DNA of 17,150 nucleotides from an uncultured Prevotellaceae bacterium (GCA_946406585.1 CAMJLI010000025.1:1-17150); one strand, 5' to 3'. Numbered from the stretch's first letter, positions 1 through 8,988 are shown. Numbers and translations: made by a program. The notes: generated by a model from the letters alone, not told the origin.

Positions 1-219
1 TTGTTATTATTTGGATGATAATCAATGACGATGTCTCGTTTGGTTTCACCATAACTAATCTTTTGGATGATTTGTCCTGGCTAAGCCATGATAATGGTGA
101 GCGAATCATGCTTCTGGTTGTATTTGTTGACAAAGGAGGTGGTGAAGTCGCGACGGTTCTCCAGCACCTGTGCCATGTGTTTCACCAAAAGCATGCCCTT
201 CTGATTATACGTTATTCAT
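1..219 (-). pseudogene. Unrecognised gene remnant with in-frame amber stop, runs off left edge
   Basis: On the minus strand an ATG at 194 opens a 37-codon frame starting MLLVKHMAQVLENRR and ending at TAG (81-83). The same frame then stays open through 26 more codons to the left edge (PGQIIQKISYGETKRD...). A CAG-to-TAG change would join the two parts. An earlier ATG at 217-219 reads MNNV and then stops; losing one T there would put it in the same frame, so an N-terminal frameshift is also possible. Roughly two thirds of the codons in the first part end in G or C and the wording looks protein-like, which argues for real or formerly real coding. A TATCTTTG element lies 35 bases upstream of the ATG at 194. 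I do not recognise the family. The alternative is an intact 37-residue small protein. Confidence 0.4.
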
Positions 220-228
220 AACACTTGA

Positions 229-236
229 CAAAGATA
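229..236 (-). promoter_or_regulatory. Bacteroidota -7 element TATCTTTG for the left-edge gene remnant
   Basis: The minus strand reads TATCTTTG, an exact match to the TAnnTTTG element used by the Bacteroidota primary sigma factor. Transcription would begin near 222 and run left, giving a leader of about 28 nt to the ATG at 194. No TTG is seen at the expected -33 distance, so this is half a promoter. The gene-free stretch from here to 459 otherwise holds only the terminator at 354-394 and a weak 6-bp inverted repeat at 283-304. Confidence 0.4.
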
Positions 237-353
237 ATCATTTTGAATGAGATGGAGCATAATTTCAAAGAAATTCCGGTTAGTTATGAATTAATAGCCA
301 TAACCCACTTATTTGACGGCTGTCGGGAAAATGGCGGAGCAGCAGGGAAAGAG

Positions 354-394
354 AAAAGGCGGAGACCCTGGATTTATCGGGGTTTCCGCCTTTC
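354..394 (-). terminator. Rho-independent terminator after the tyrosine phosphatase gene
   Basis: The arms 355-368 and 380-393 form a 14-bp stem (AAAGGCGG paired with CCGCCTTT plus CCC/GGG) with one imperfect pair at 364/384, around an 11-nt loop. On the minus strand the stem is followed by TTTTCTCTTT, a good termination tract. It lies about 65-105 nt beyond the phosphatase stop codon, consistent with ending the GH28-phosphatase transcript. On the plus strand the following T run is only three bases, so minus is preferred. Confidence 0.7.
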
Positions 395-459
395 ATAGCA
401 TAATTGGGGGCTGGTTATGATAGGGTGATGCCCAATGTTTAGTTCGATTGCTACCAGAT

Positions 460-1179
460 TCATGGCCGGCAATCGTAGTGCTTGATGGCTATTTCTATCA
501 ATTTCCTATCTGCCATGAATGAATTGTAAGCCAATTTTGCAAGACTCAGGCTTCGAGTGAGCAACAATACTGCGATGCACTTTTTTATGGTAGGAAGAAA
601 AGCACTGCTATTGGTTCTCATATAGTCCTTGATGATTTCCTCATCGCCAACACCATAAGCTTTAAGCAATGCCATACTGACGATACCTGTCCTGTCCTTG
701 CCTGCCGTGCAATGAAACAGAGTGCATCTTCCATTTTCCGCATTAGTCTTTAGCATGGCGAGAACCTTTTCCAATTGTGAACGGCTGAACTCTTCAGTCA
801 CCAATTGTTGATACAAGGCTTTGAAATCCGGAATCATCTTCTTTAGTTGTTCCGGATTCTTTCGCAAATTGCGCATGATGGTCATGGGGTCCGAACCCGT
901 TTCGTGAGTGATGCCTACGGCAGCATCCTTCAGCAAAGGGATTTGCAGAAATTCCACGCCATCCTCCATGGGGTCGGGAAATTCTGCTGACTCCACAGGT
1001 GTTCGAAGGTCGATAACACATTTTATGCCAAACTTTCGAAACAGTGAAGAGCACTCTTCTTTTGTGAGCATGCTTAGCTTCCCACTTCTCAAAAACAATC
1101 CCTTTGGGACACACCCACTGCCGTCGGCAAATGGAATACCTCCAATGTCACGAATATTCAGTTCCCCATATCTGCCCAT
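460..1179 (-). CDS. Tyrosine-protein phosphatase, Y_phosphatase3 type
   Basis: This 239-residue protein has the hallmarks of the tyrosine/serine phosphatase family related to bacterial LipA- and PtpB-like enzymes. An N-terminal NIRDIGG motif (8-14) is followed by RSGKL (31-35) and IDLRT near 56-60. The catalytic P-loop is HCTAGKDRTG, with nucleophile Cys157 and phosphate-binding Arg163 (C-x5-R). Hydrolysis of protein phosphotyrosine, or possibly phosphoinositides, is known for the family; the substrate here cannot be read. No signal peptide is visible, so it probably acts in the cytoplasm. It starts 47 bp after the GH28 stop on the same strand and ends before a terminator, so the two probably share a transcript. 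No Shine-Dalgarno is evident; the ATG at 1179 is the only start that keeps the N-terminal motif. Confidence 0.85.
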   Translation of the reverse strand: MGRYGELNIRDIGGIPFADGSGCVPKGLFLRSGKLSMLTKEECSSLFRKFGIKCVIDLRTPVESAEFPDPMEDGVEFLQIPLLKDAAVGITHETGSDPMTIMRNLRKNPEQLKKMIPDFKALYQQLVTEEFSRSQLEKVLAMLKTNAENGRCTLFHCTAGKDRTGIVSMALLKAYGVGDEEIIKDYMRTNSSAFLPTIKKCIAVLLLTRSLSLAKLAYNSFMADRKLIEIAIKHYDCRP

Positions 1180-1226
1180 AAGTAGATGTACTAATCCGTT
1201 AGCATTTCACAAACAGGAAAGCCATT

Positions 1227-2648
1227 CTATTTCTTGTTTTGCACAAGTTTCAGATTCGTGCATTTCAAGAGCGCAGTCTGTTCATCAATCTGTTGCCCGA
1301 TCTTGTCATATACAATTGTGCAATTGTCGATGTAAATGTCATGTACGCAGTTCAAGTCCTTGATGCCAGTTGCCTTGATGCCTGTTTTGCATCCCCTGCA
1401 CACCACGTTTTGAATGTGAATATCCTGAAAATCAGGTACTCTGCTGTTGCTGCCTTTGCCTGCATCTTGTTTCTTGCCACCTCCGGCAGGATTGTCAACG
1501 TAGTCGCATTGGAATATGATAGCCTCATCCTTGATATCACTCATGACGATGTCGGAAATGAAAAGGCTTTCTGTTTTTCCACCTCTGCCAATACCGCTCT
1601 TGAATCTCAATCCTGTGTCGGTGCCGCAAAAGCGGTTGTTCCTAACAACAATTCTCCTGATGCCGCTTGTAGTGTTGCTTCCAAGAACGAACCCTCCATG
1701 GGCGTGATAGACGGTGTTGTCTTGAACTACGATATCCTCGCATCCATTAGCCGGTGCACCTTGTTTTATGGGACTGCTTTTCATGCAGATGCCGTCATCC
1801 CCTGCATCAACCACACAATTGACAATCAACCCGATGTTTACATCGCTGAAGTCAATGGCGTCTCCATTCTGCGCATTCCACGGACAACGCACCGTTATGC
1901 CATCCACGATGACGTTTCTGCAATTGCATGGATGCACGTGAAATCTAGGAGCATTCTGAAAGGTGACACCTTCCACTCGCACATTCACACATTCAGTAAA
2001 TCTTATCAAGTCGTTTCGCATATTCTCCTGTTCTTTAGGAGAGCCAGCGATGTCTGGGTAGCCATTTTTCATTTGCCAAGGATACCAAAGGGAACCATCA
2101 TCAGTAACTTGTCCTCCCATATCTGTATATTGCTTCCATTCCACATCGCTTTGCTTGTTGCGCTTGACTGGTCGCCACTGGCCACCATTCCCATCAATGA
2201 CACCTTGACCAGTGATGGCTATATTGGAACGCTTTGATGCTCTTATACATGGAAGCGCCCTGCTTGACGACCCTGATTCTGGAATATAAAGACTTTTGTC
2301 GGGAGAGAAATATATGATTGCGTTCTTTTGAACATTCAGTTCTATATTGTCTTTAAGGGAAATAGGTCCTGTGAGCCACACTCCATCCGGAACAACCAAC
2401 CTGCCACCACCCAATTTGTTCAAATGGGAAATGGCTTTTGTGAAGGCATCGGTATTGAGAGTCACGCCATCGCCAACGCCGCCAAAGTCTGTTAGCTTGA
2501 CTTCATTGTTCGGGACGGAGAAAGGAATGACTTTAGCCACTTTGGTTGGCAATTGAGCATAATACTTCTCATAATCATTTGCCCAAACACTAAATGCAAA
2601 TACTGCAAGCAAGAATGATAGAATTGTTCTTTTCATTGTTTTAATCAT
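1227..2648 (-). CDS. Secreted glycoside hydrolase family 28 (polygalacturonase-like)
   Basis: A 473-residue protein with a signal peptide (hydrophobic core about 8-22, cleavage near VWA-ND), so it is exported to the periplasm or surface. The mature part opens with the pectate-lyase-like TDFGGVGDG motif common in GH28 and continues as a right-handed beta-helix. GH28 active-site signatures are present in order: N261-G-D263 (family NxD), D284-D285 in AGDDGICMKS, H317 in HAHGG (family GHG, first Gly replaced by Ala) and R348-F-K350 (family RIK). The family hydrolyses alpha-1,4 bonds in polygalacturonan or rhamnogalacturonan by inversion; endo or exo action cannot be told from this. The second ATG (position 2636, residue 5) gives a more standard signal peptide and may be the true start. 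It is divergent from the GH3 gene and followed by the phosphatase. Confidence 0.88.
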   Translation of the reverse strand: MIKTMKRTILSFLLAVFAFSVWANDYEKYYAQLPTKVAKVIPFSVPNNEVKLTDFGGVGDGVTLNTDAFTKAISHLNKLGGGRLVVPDGVWLTGPISLKDNIELNVQKNAIIYFSPDKSLYIPESGSSSRALPCIRASKRSNIAITGQGVIDGNGGQWRPVKRNKQSDVEWKQYTDMGGQVTDDGSLWYPWQMKNGYPDIAGSPKEQENMRNDLIRFTECVNVRVEGVTFQNAPRFHVHPCNCRNVIVDGITVRCPWNAQNGDAIDFSDVNIGLIVNCVVDAGDDGICMKSSPIKQGAPANGCEDIVVQDNTVYHAHGGFVLGSNTTSGIRRIVVRNNRFCGTDTGLRFKSGIGRGGKTESLFISDIVMSDIKDEAIIFQCDYVDNPAGGGKKQDAGKGSNSRVPDFQDIHIQNVVCRGCKTGIKATGIKDLNCVHDIYIDNCTIVYDKIGQQIDEQTALLKCTNLKLVQNKK

Positions 2649-2781
2649 TAGTTTTCAATCTATTTGTTTTGTCCTTTAGCCAAATAACGGCATGATAATC
2701 CAAGGCATCAAAAAGCTTCACGATAACTCATGAATTGCAGCCATCTGGGCCTTAAACACCTGCTGGCATTAAAAATTTCGT

Positions 2782-2789
2782 CAAAAGTA
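2782..2789 (-). promoter_or_regulatory. Putative -7 element TACTTTTG upstream of GH28
   Basis: The minus strand reads TACTTTTG, fitting TAnnTTTG. It would start transcription near 2775 and leave a leader of about 125 nt before the GH28 start. No clear TTG lies 19 bp upstream, so confidence is modest. No other TAnnTTTG match was seen on this strand between the two divergent genes. Confidence 0.35.
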
Positions 2790-2814
2790 CATATAAAATT
2801 CGAGAATCCTTGTT

Positions 2815-2840
2815 TTTGATGCTCAAAAAATCAAATTGAG
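2815..2840. repeat. Overlapping inverted repeats in the GH28/GH3 divergent region
   Basis: Two short interleaved inverted repeats occur: TTTGAT (2815-2820) with ATCAAA (2830-2835), and CTCAA (2822-2826) with TTGAG (2836-2840), each with a 9-nt gap. They end about 21 bp upstream of the GH3 -33 box. The placement suits an activator site, but the region is AT-rich and such repeats can arise by chance. Confidence 0.25.
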
Positions 2841-2861
2841 AAGAGATTGACAGTGTATTTT

Positions 2862-2891
2862 TTGGAAAAGGAATAATATTTTGTATCTTTG
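2862..2891 (+). promoter_or_regulatory. Consensus Bacteroidota promoter for the GH3 gene
   Basis: TTG at 2862-2864, exactly 19 bases, then TATCTTTG at 2884-2891 match the Bacteroidota primary sigma consensus at both boxes. The expected start of transcription is near 2898, about 34 nt before the ATG at 2932. This is the best promoter in the window and decides the GH3 start, because an upstream TTG codon at 2881 in the same frame lies inside the promoter. Confidence 0.8.
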
Positions 2892-2931
2892 TCGTGAAAA
2901 TAGAAACAATAACCTGATAAACATATTAACA

Positions 2932-5415
2932 ATGAAGAAACATTTGTTGGCCGTAATCGCTTTTTCATGCATGACAGCATCGATTAATGCGCAAGACAGA
3001 GTGGCACCTGCAATACCAAGAGATGCTGCATTGGAGGCAAAAATCGAGAAGACATTGTCAAAGATGACACTCGACGAGAAAATAGGTCAGATGCTGGAAT
3101 TGAACCTCGATGTAATGGGCAAGATGACAGTTGAAAACCCCAAAGTGGACAGGGGGAAGGTACGTGAAGTCATGCAGCAATATGGTGCACCCAAGAAGGA
3201 AGTGGATGCTCTGCTGAAGATGACCGACCAAGAGATAATAGACAAGATAGGCAACTATCCCATCGACATCTACCAAGGAGAGACCAATCGGGTATGGAAA
3301 CTCAATGAGACGATGCTCGACACCCTGATATCCAAGTGGAAGGTTGGCTCGATACTAAACGCCCCTGGCACACGTGCCGCTACAGTAGAACAATGGCAAC
3401 AGTGGATTCAGCTGATTCAAAAGAAGTCGATGAAGTACATCGGCATCCCCGACATTTATGGACTCGACCACAATCATGGCGTAACCTATACTCAAGGCGG
3501 CACCTTGTTCCCACAGCCTATCAACTTAGGGGCGACCTTCAACACCGAACTGGCCCGTATTGGAGCAGAGATCACCGCTTACGAGAGTCGCTCAGGCAAC
3601 TGCCCCTGGGTTTACAATCCCGTCGTTGACTTGGGGCGCGACCCACGCTGGGCAAGAATTTGGGAGAGTTTCGGAGAAGATGCCATCGTCAACAGCAAAA
3701 TGGTGGTTGCCGAGATAAAAGGCTATCAAGGAGACGACCCCAACCACATAGACAAGTATCATGTAGGCACAAGCACCAAGCATTACTTTGCTTACGGCGC
3801 CCCATGGACAGGCAAGGACCGCACCCCCGCATATCTGCCAATACAAATTCTGCGCGAGAAATATTTCGAGCCTTTCAAGGCAGCAGCCCTTGCTGGCACG
3901 TTGACAATGATGGTTAATTCGGCATCAATCAATGGAGTGCCGGTACATGCCAGCTACGAGTATCTCACGAAATGGCTTAAAGAAGACTTGCAATGGGATG
4001 GAATGCTCGTGACAGACTGGGCAGACATCAACAACCTTTTTTCACGCGAGCATGTTGCAAAGGATAAAAAAGACGCCATACGCCTGGCCATAAATGCCGG
4101 AATAGACATGTCGATGGATCCCTATAGCGTTGAATTCTGCATATTGTTGAAGGAACTGGTGCAAGAGGGCAAGGTGTCAATGAGCCGTATCGACGATGCC
4201 GTACGCCGCATATTGCGCGTAAAATATCGCCTTGGATTGTTCGACCAACCCAATACAGGTGGCAAAGGCTATGAGAAATTTGGTTCAGAAGAGTTTGCCC
4301 TAAAGTCACTCCATGCAGCAGAGGAATCAGAAGTGCTGTTGAAAAACGAAGGCAGCATCCTGCCATTGGCCAAGGGCAAGAAGATACTGCTCACCGGTCC
4401 GAATGCCAATCAGATGCGCTGTCTGAACGGAGGATGGAGCTATACGTGGCAAGGTTCAAAAGCCGAAGATCTTACGGAGAAATACAACACCATATACGAA
4501 GCCTTGTGCAACAAATATGGCAAGGAGAACATCATCCTTGAGCAGGGCGTGACATATAATGAGAATGGAGCATACTACGATGAGAACGAACCACAAATAG
4601 AGAAAGCAGTCAAGGCGGCATCAGGAGCCGACATCATCATTGCCTGCATAGGAGAGAACTCATACACCGAAACACCTGGCAACCTCACCGACCTATGGCT
4701 GTCATCAAACCAGCGTGACCTCGTGAAGGAGTTGTCGAAGACAGGCAAGCCCATTATCCTTGTATTAAATGAGGGACGCCCCCGACTCATTGCAGACATA
4801 GAGCCACTTGCAAAAGCTGTGATAGACATTCTCTTACCAGGCAATTATGGTGCCGATGCACTGGCGAACTTGCTTTCTGGCGACACCAACTTCTCTGCAA
4901 AGATGCCTTATACATATCCTCGTGAAATCAACTCGCTCAACAACTACGATTACAAGGTAAGTGAGGAAGTGGGCACTATGGCCGGAGCATACAACTACGA
5001 TGCCAAAGTGTCCCTGCAATGGCCTTTTGGCTATGGGCTGAGTTACACAACATACGAGTATTCCAACCTGAAAGTGGACAAAGCCACATTTACAGCCGAC
5101 GACATTCTCACAGTGACTGTTGATGTAAAGAATACAGGCAACCGCATGGGCAAGGAAGCTGTTTTGCTATACACAAGCGACCTGATTGCGTCCATAGTGC
5201 CAGACAACCGTCGTCTGAGGGATTTCACAAAAATAGAGTTGCAGCCAGGAGAAACCAAATCCGTAACATTCCGTCTGCCAGCCAAGAATCTCGCATTTGT
5301 TGGTGCTGATGGCAAATGGACACTCGAAGAAGGAGACTTCGTTATAAAGATAGGCAACCAGACAGTAAACACCATGTGTTCCAAGACAAAGGTATGGGAC
5401 ACCCCCAACATTTAA
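2932..5415 (+). CDS. Secreted glycoside hydrolase family 3 (beta-glucosidase type)
   Basis: Starting at the ATG at 2932 this is an 827-residue enzyme with a signal peptide ([11 protein letters not shown]..., cleavage near INA-QD). The N-terminal TIM-barrel domain (about 40-390) carries RIWESFGED, the substrate-binding Lys283-His284 pair in STKHY, and the nucleophile Asp362 in VTDWAD. A C-terminal alpha/beta sandwich (about 440-670) includes [12 protein letters not shown], whose glutamates are candidates for the acid/base. A fibronectin type III-like domain follows (about 715-800). GH3 enzymes remove terminal beta-linked glucose or xylose by a retaining mechanism, usually in the periplasm; the exact sugar cannot be read here. 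The gene stands alone, with its own promoter and a terminator 20 bp after the stop. A TTG start at 2881 would add 17 residues encoded by promoter sequence and is rejected. Confidence 0.9.
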   Translation: MKKHLLAVIAFSCMTASINAQDRVAPAIPRDAALEAKIEKTLSKMTLDEKIGQMLELNLDVMGKMTVENPKVDRGKVREVMQQYGAPKKEVDALLKMTDQEIIDKIGNYPIDIYQGETNRVWKLNETMLDTLISKWKVGSILNAPGTRAATVEQWQQWIQLIQKKSMKYIGIPDIYGLDHNHGVTYTQGGTLFPQPINLGATFNTELARIGAEITAYESRSGNCPWVYNPVVDLGRDPRWARIWESFGEDAIVNSKMVVAEIKGYQGDDPNHIDKYHVGTSTKHYFAYGAPWTGKDRTPAYLPIQILREKYFEPFKAAALAGTLTMMVNSASINGVPVHASYEYLTKWLKEDLQWDGMLVTDWADINNLFSREHVAKDKKDAIRLAINAGIDMSMDPYSVEFCILLKELVQEGKVSMSRIDDAVRRILRVKYRLGLFDQPNTGGKGYEKFGSEEFALKSLHAAEESEVLLKNEGSILPLAKGKKILLTGPNANQMRCLNGGWSYTWQGSKAEDLTEKYNTIYEALCNKYGKENIILEQGVTYNENGAYYDENEPQIEKAVKAASGADIIIACIGENSYTETPGNLTDLWLSSNQRDLVKELSKTGKPIILVLNEGRPRLIADIEPLAKAVIDILLPGNYGADALANLLSGDTNFSAKMPYTYPREINSLNNYDYKVSEEVGTMAGAYNYDAKVSLQWPFGYGLSYTTYEYSNLKVDKATFTADDILTVTVDVKNTGNRMGKEAVLLYTSDLIASIVPDNRRLRDFTKIELQPGETKSVTFRLPAKNLAFVGADGKWTLEEGDFVIKIGNQTVNTMCSKTKVWDTPNI

Positions 5416-5435
5416 GTATCGGTGTAATAGAATGT

Positions 5436-5468
5436 AAAAGGGTCGAACGGTAAATGTTCGGCCCTTTT
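5436..5468. terminator. Bidirectional terminator between convergent GH3 and GH43 genes
   Basis: The arms AAAAGGGTCGAAC (5436-5448) and GTTCGGCCCTTTT (5456-5468) form a 13-bp stem with one wobble pair and a 7-nt loop. A-rich and T-rich ends flank it on both strands, so it can end the plus-strand GH3 transcript and the minus-strand GH43 transcript. Confidence 0.8.
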
Positions 5469-5487
5469 GTTATGGCTAAGAGAAAAA

Positions 5488-7026
5488 CTACTTATATATT
5501 TCATAGTTGAAGAAGTCGAACAATGCAGTGCCAGATTTGCCATAGCAGAAAAGACCGACACGTATTCCCTTCCAAAATCCAGAGCGCATTTCGAAAGCCT
5601 CCCCAACAGGTGAGAATCGTTTCCCATCAGTACTGTAGCTAAATTGATGCTTGTTGCTGACCATGTCAAGAGAGACACGCAGCCATACCTTGGATGGTAC
5701 TTTTTCCATTATGACCTTTCGTTCTCCATCCTTTTCCAGACAAACACCCTCTCTGCACACACCTATTCCCCTAAAAGACCTGCCAATACAAAGCATTCCA
5801 GCAAAAGCATCCTTGCCAAGTTGTTTGCAGTCGAGCATGGTAGTGGCCTCGCTGACAAATCCCATGGTCTTCTGAGTAAGCATGTTGCGTGCATTCCTCA
5901 AATTGTCGGAGGCTTGAGCCTTTATGGCAAGCCACCCTCTCCTTTCGTTCAGACTCCAAAAGTCATTATCTGGGTTGTGACACCACTGCCATTGCAATCC
6001 CAACTCATCAGAAGAGAAATCGTCACTGGTACTTGGCAATGATGGTGCCGCATGGTTATCAAAAGGCTTTGTCCACACCATGACCGGCTCACCTATTCCA
6101 TTGCCGTCTATGTCAACGCCAATCATTGGCCATCCGTCTTTCCACCTGGCAGGTTGGAGATGTACCACACGCCCCAAGACAGGTGTTTCCTGAAAATGGA
6201 AGAACCACCAATTGCCATCAGGAGTGTCCACCAAAGCACCTTGATGAGGTCCATTTACATTTGTAGAACCTTTTTCCAGGACCACCCTTTTCTCGTATGG
6301 CCCATACACATTCCTTGAACGGAGAACAGTCTGCCACCCCTGGCCTACCCCACCCTCAGGAATGATGAGATAATACCATCCGTCACGTTTCAACCATTTT
6401 GTGCCCTCTGCCACCGGACCAGTATATACCGTGACGCCATCGTCGAGCAATGTCTTTCCGTCAGCCGACATCCTATGCACAATAATTGGTCCAGCACCGT
6501 GTTGGCTCCTTCCGAGGTAGGCTTGTCCGTCATCATCGAAAAGGGGGCAAGGGTCTTCCCATTTCTTCACTTCCTTGACGCAATGCAGAGGTTCCCAAGG
6601 ACCACAGGCATTAGGAGCTGTGGACATGAACAATCCCTCGTCTGGTGTGCAGAAATACACAAAGAACTTGTTGTCGTGCCAGCGAATGCTTGGCGCCCAT
6701 GAGCCACCTGCATAATGACTGTTGGAATCCCAACCGGGAAGATTGAAACGAGAATAAATCTGACCAACCAATTTCCAGTTGACCATGTCTGTAGATTCGA
6801 GCACCTGCATACCCATGAAATGGAAGTCGCTTGCCACCATATAGTATTTGTCACCAACCCTGATCACGTCCGGGTCGGAATAGTCGGCGTTAAGCACCGG
6901 ATTCTTATACGTTCCATTGCCTTGGTCACCCCATTCCAGTTTGGTCTGCGCAATAGAAACCACTGCAAAGAACAACAAGGAAGCAAGAAGGCATGACTTT
7001 GATGCCCATTTCATCATTCTCATCAT
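5488..7026 (-). CDS. Secreted glycoside hydrolase family 43 (xylosidase/arabinofuranosidase type)
   Basis: A 512-residue protein with a signal peptide (hydrophobic core about 12-24, cleavage near SIA-QT). The five-bladed beta-propeller of GH43 fills about residues 38-320. Its catalytic triad is visible: base Asp51 in DYSDPDVI, pKa-setting Asp158 in WEDPCPLF, and acid Glu207 in VAEGTKWLK. The remaining part (from about 335, DDFSSDELGLQW) resembles the C-terminal concanavalin-like domain of GH43 beta-xylosidases. Family members invert and release xylose or arabinose from plant hemicellulose or pectin side chains. It lies 34 bp behind the TonB receptor gene with no promoter in the gap, so it is probably the last gene of that operon. 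Several ATG codons crowd the start (ATGATGAGAATGATG); the first is used here and the fourth Met would serve equally. Confidence 0.88.
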   Translation of the reverse strand: MMRMMKWASKSCLLASLLFFAVVSIAQTKLEWGDQGNGTYKNPVLNADYSDPDVIRVGDKYYMVASDFHFMGMQVLESTDMVNWKLVGQIYSRFNLPGWDSNSHYAGGSWAPSIRWHDNKFFVYFCTPDEGLFMSTAPNACGPWEPLHCVKEVKKWEDPCPLFDDDGQAYLGRSQHGAGPIIVHRMSADGKTLLDDGVTVYTGPVAEGTKWLKRDGWYYLIIPEGGVGQGWQTVLRSRNVYGPYEKRVVLEKGSTNVNGPHQGALVDTPDGNWWFFHFQETPVLGRVVHLQPARWKDGWPMIGVDIDGNGIGEPVMVWTKPFDNHAAPSLPSTSDDFSSDELGLQWQWCHNPDNDFWSLNERRGWLAIKAQASDNLRNARNMLTQKTMGFVSEATTMLDCKQLGKDAFAGMLCIGRSFRGIGVCREGVCLEKDGERKVIMEKVPSKVWLRVSLDMVSNKHQFSYSTDGKRFSPVGEAFEMRSGFWKGIRVGLFCYGKSGTALFDFFNYEIYK

Positions 7027-7060
7027 TTCTGAAATTTTAGTTTTTATTCTATCATAGCAC

Positions 7061-8968
7061 TTAGAATCTTACATTCACACCTGCCATGAACGTGGCTTTG
7101 GGCATGGGATAACCAAGATTGATTTCATATTCCTGTGCCAACAAGTTTTCACCCCTTACCCAGAGGTTTACCTGCCTGCAAAGTTCATAGCCTACAGAGG
7201 CATTGAGCAAGCAGAAATTCTCTTTCTTTTCATCTGCCCCCACAGCGGTATAGAGATTTGCCAAATATTGGACGCCAGCAACGGCACTCCAACGATTGTT
7301 TCGGTAATTCGCACCAATGAAGCCCTTGTATTCAGGAGCCCCCACGATTTTGTTTTCCATGTGCAGGAGAGAATGGTTGGAAGAAATGCTCCAATGGCTG
7401 TCGACATTCCATGCAGCCTCCAATTCCAATCCATAATTTTCTATTTCTCCGGTATTCACATTTTTCCTGTTTATGGTCTGTATCATGTTGTCTCCCTTTA
7501 GATAGAACAAGTTGGCACCATAAGTGAAGGCGCCTAATCGTTGTCTCCAAGAAAGTTCATAATTCCACAAACGTTCTGGTTCCAACTCCTCATTTGAAGG
7601 AGGATAAAGGTATAGTTCGCGCATGGTAGGATTGCGGAAGCCCTTGCTCGCCATTGCTTTTAGTTCACCTGTAGCCGTCGGTCTCACCACCACCCCCATC
7701 TGTGGGATCCATTCCGAACCAGTGATGCTATGATGGTCGAGACGGATGCCTGCATCAATGGTAAGCCAAGATGCAACATCCTGACGGAAATCCACATACC
7801 CAGCCACCTCGTTGCGATGCGACCTCCCACTCTGCTTGTTCGGCGTGTCAAGCTTTTCCCCTGTGGCTTTTGAAGTATAATAAGCATTGCCATAAATGTG
7901 TTGGAAATCCACACCCATAGTGAGGTGATTGCCAGAGAACAATTGCGTGGTCTGGTAAAGGGAAATGCCGGTGAGAGCGTCTTTAGACCTGAAGAATCTT
8001 TGGGTGGGAACTGCAGGGTCTGCTGTCCCGTCGTCTATTTTATGCCTTCCAAAATTCGAATATACGCTGACAGCTCCATTGGTACGGTTAAAATGATTTT
8101 CCAAAGCGGCCGACACCACACCCCTTGTTATCCATTGGTCGGCATCATAGAGAGGCGCAGACACCGCACCAGGGTAGGAAGAGTTGAAATGCGTGATGTT
8201 GGCATCCAGGTATGCATTCCAATGACTTGTGAAATCGCAACCAAGTTTCATGTAGCCACCATATTGTTCAAACCCCATGTGCCTGCGATGGTTGTCGGTG
8301 CGATTATACTGAGCTGCAATGGTGCTGCCAAACTTACCACTTCTAATCCTATTGGATGCTTCGGTCTGCACAGTTCCATAGCTGCCTGCTCCGAGATTGA
8401 TTTCGGTCTTTACACCATCCTCATGCATTGATTTTGTGACGATGTTGAGCACTCCACCCATGGCGTTGCTGCCATAGAGCACCGAAGCAGGTCCCCTCAG
8501 CACTTCCACCCTTTCGGCCATGAGTGTCTGATAACTATCGGAGATGGGGTGTCCATACACACCATTATACTGAGGATGACCATCAATAAGCACGAGCAAT
8601 TGTCCGGCACCGCCCGACACGCCACGCATCAATATTCCACCAGCAGCGCCAGTAGAGACGCCATAGCCCATCATTGCCCTACTTGTAATCATCAGTCCAG
8701 GAACCTGTTGCATCACAGTGGGGAGCACATTCACCTGATGCTGCTCGTTCAATTTTTCAGTACCTATTACATTAACAGTCATGGGAAGATGCCTTATGTC
8801 AACCGCATTTCTTGTTCCTGTAACAACAATCTCTTGCAAAGCAACAGAGTCGGTGACCACATCCCCTCCTCTGAGTGTGTTGATTTGTTCTCCATTGACT
8901 GGCATGGTCATAAGCATTCCTGAAAGAGATGCCACACCTATGAACAATTTTCTTGAAAAAACAATCAT
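7061..8968 (-). CDS. TonB-dependent outer-membrane receptor, BtuB/FepA-like size class
   Basis: A 635-residue protein with a probable signal peptide and a TonB-box-like QEIVVTG (45-51). The plug domain (about 55-180) has the usual IDGHPQY, VEVLRGPASVLYGS and GGVLNIVTK motifs, followed by a 22-strand-type barrel ending in aromatic Phe (VNVRF). It imports a scarce ligand through the outer membrane using TonB/ExbBD energy. It is much shorter than SusC porins (about 1000 residues), lacks their N-terminal carboxypeptidase-like extension, and no SusD follows, so a metal chelate, haem or cobalamin-type ligand is more likely than a glycan. The ligand cannot be assigned. It follows sstT by 20 bp and precedes GH43 by 34 bp. 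No SusCD-like or cobalamin riboswitch element is visible in its short upstream gap. Confidence 0.85.
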   Translation of the reverse strand: MIVFSRKLFIGVASLSGMLMTMPVNGEQINTLRGGDVVTDSVALQEIVVTGTRNAVDIRHLPMTVNVIGTEKLNEQHQVNVLPTVMQQVPGLMITSRAMMGYGVSTGAAGGILMRGVSGGAGQLLVLIDGHPQYNGVYGHPISDSYQTLMAERVEVLRGPASVLYGSNAMGGVLNIVTKSMHEDGVKTEINLGAGSYGTVQTEASNRIRSGKFGSTIAAQYNRTDNHRRHMGFEQYGGYMKLGCDFTSHWNAYLDANITHFNSSYPGAVSAPLYDADQWITRGVVSAALENHFNRTNGAVSVYSNFGRHKIDDGTADPAVPTQRFFRSKDALTGISLYQTTQLFSGNHLTMGVDFQHIYGNAYYTSKATGEKLDTPNKQSGRSHRNEVAGYVDFRQDVASWLTIDAGIRLDHHSITGSEWIPQMGVVVRPTATGELKAMASKGFRNPTMRELYLYPPSNEELEPERLWNYELSWRQRLGAFTYGANLFYLKGDNMIQTINRKNVNTGEIENYGLELEAAWNVDSHWSISSNHSLLHMENKIVGAPEYKGFIGANYRNNRWSAVAGVQYLANLYTAVGADEKKENFCLLNASVGYELCRQVNLWVRGENLLAQEYEINLGYPMPKATFMAGVNVRF

Positions 8969-8988
8969 AATTAAATTAAAGTGTTATT

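Noticed and set aside
15..221. A 68-codon plus-strand frame at the left edge
   Set aside because: The minus strand over the same bases has the better coding pattern and an upstream TATCTTTG box; the plus frame looks like its shadow.
1239..2237. A 332-codon open frame on the plus strand, opposite the GH28 gene
   Set aside because: It is antisense to a gene with a full set of GH28 motifs and a signal peptide, has no family-like features, and is explained by the codon bias of the minus-strand gene.
2881..2931. N-terminal extension of the GH3 gene from a TTG codon
   Set aside because: It overlaps the -7 promoter box and would bury the signal peptide that begins at ATG 2932.
1227..7026. A classical Sus-type polysaccharide utilisation locus around GH28, GH3 and GH43
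   Set aside because: There is no SusC, SusD, hybrid two-component or ECF-sigma regulator, the three hydrolases lie in separate transcription units, and the TonB receptor is too short to be SusC.
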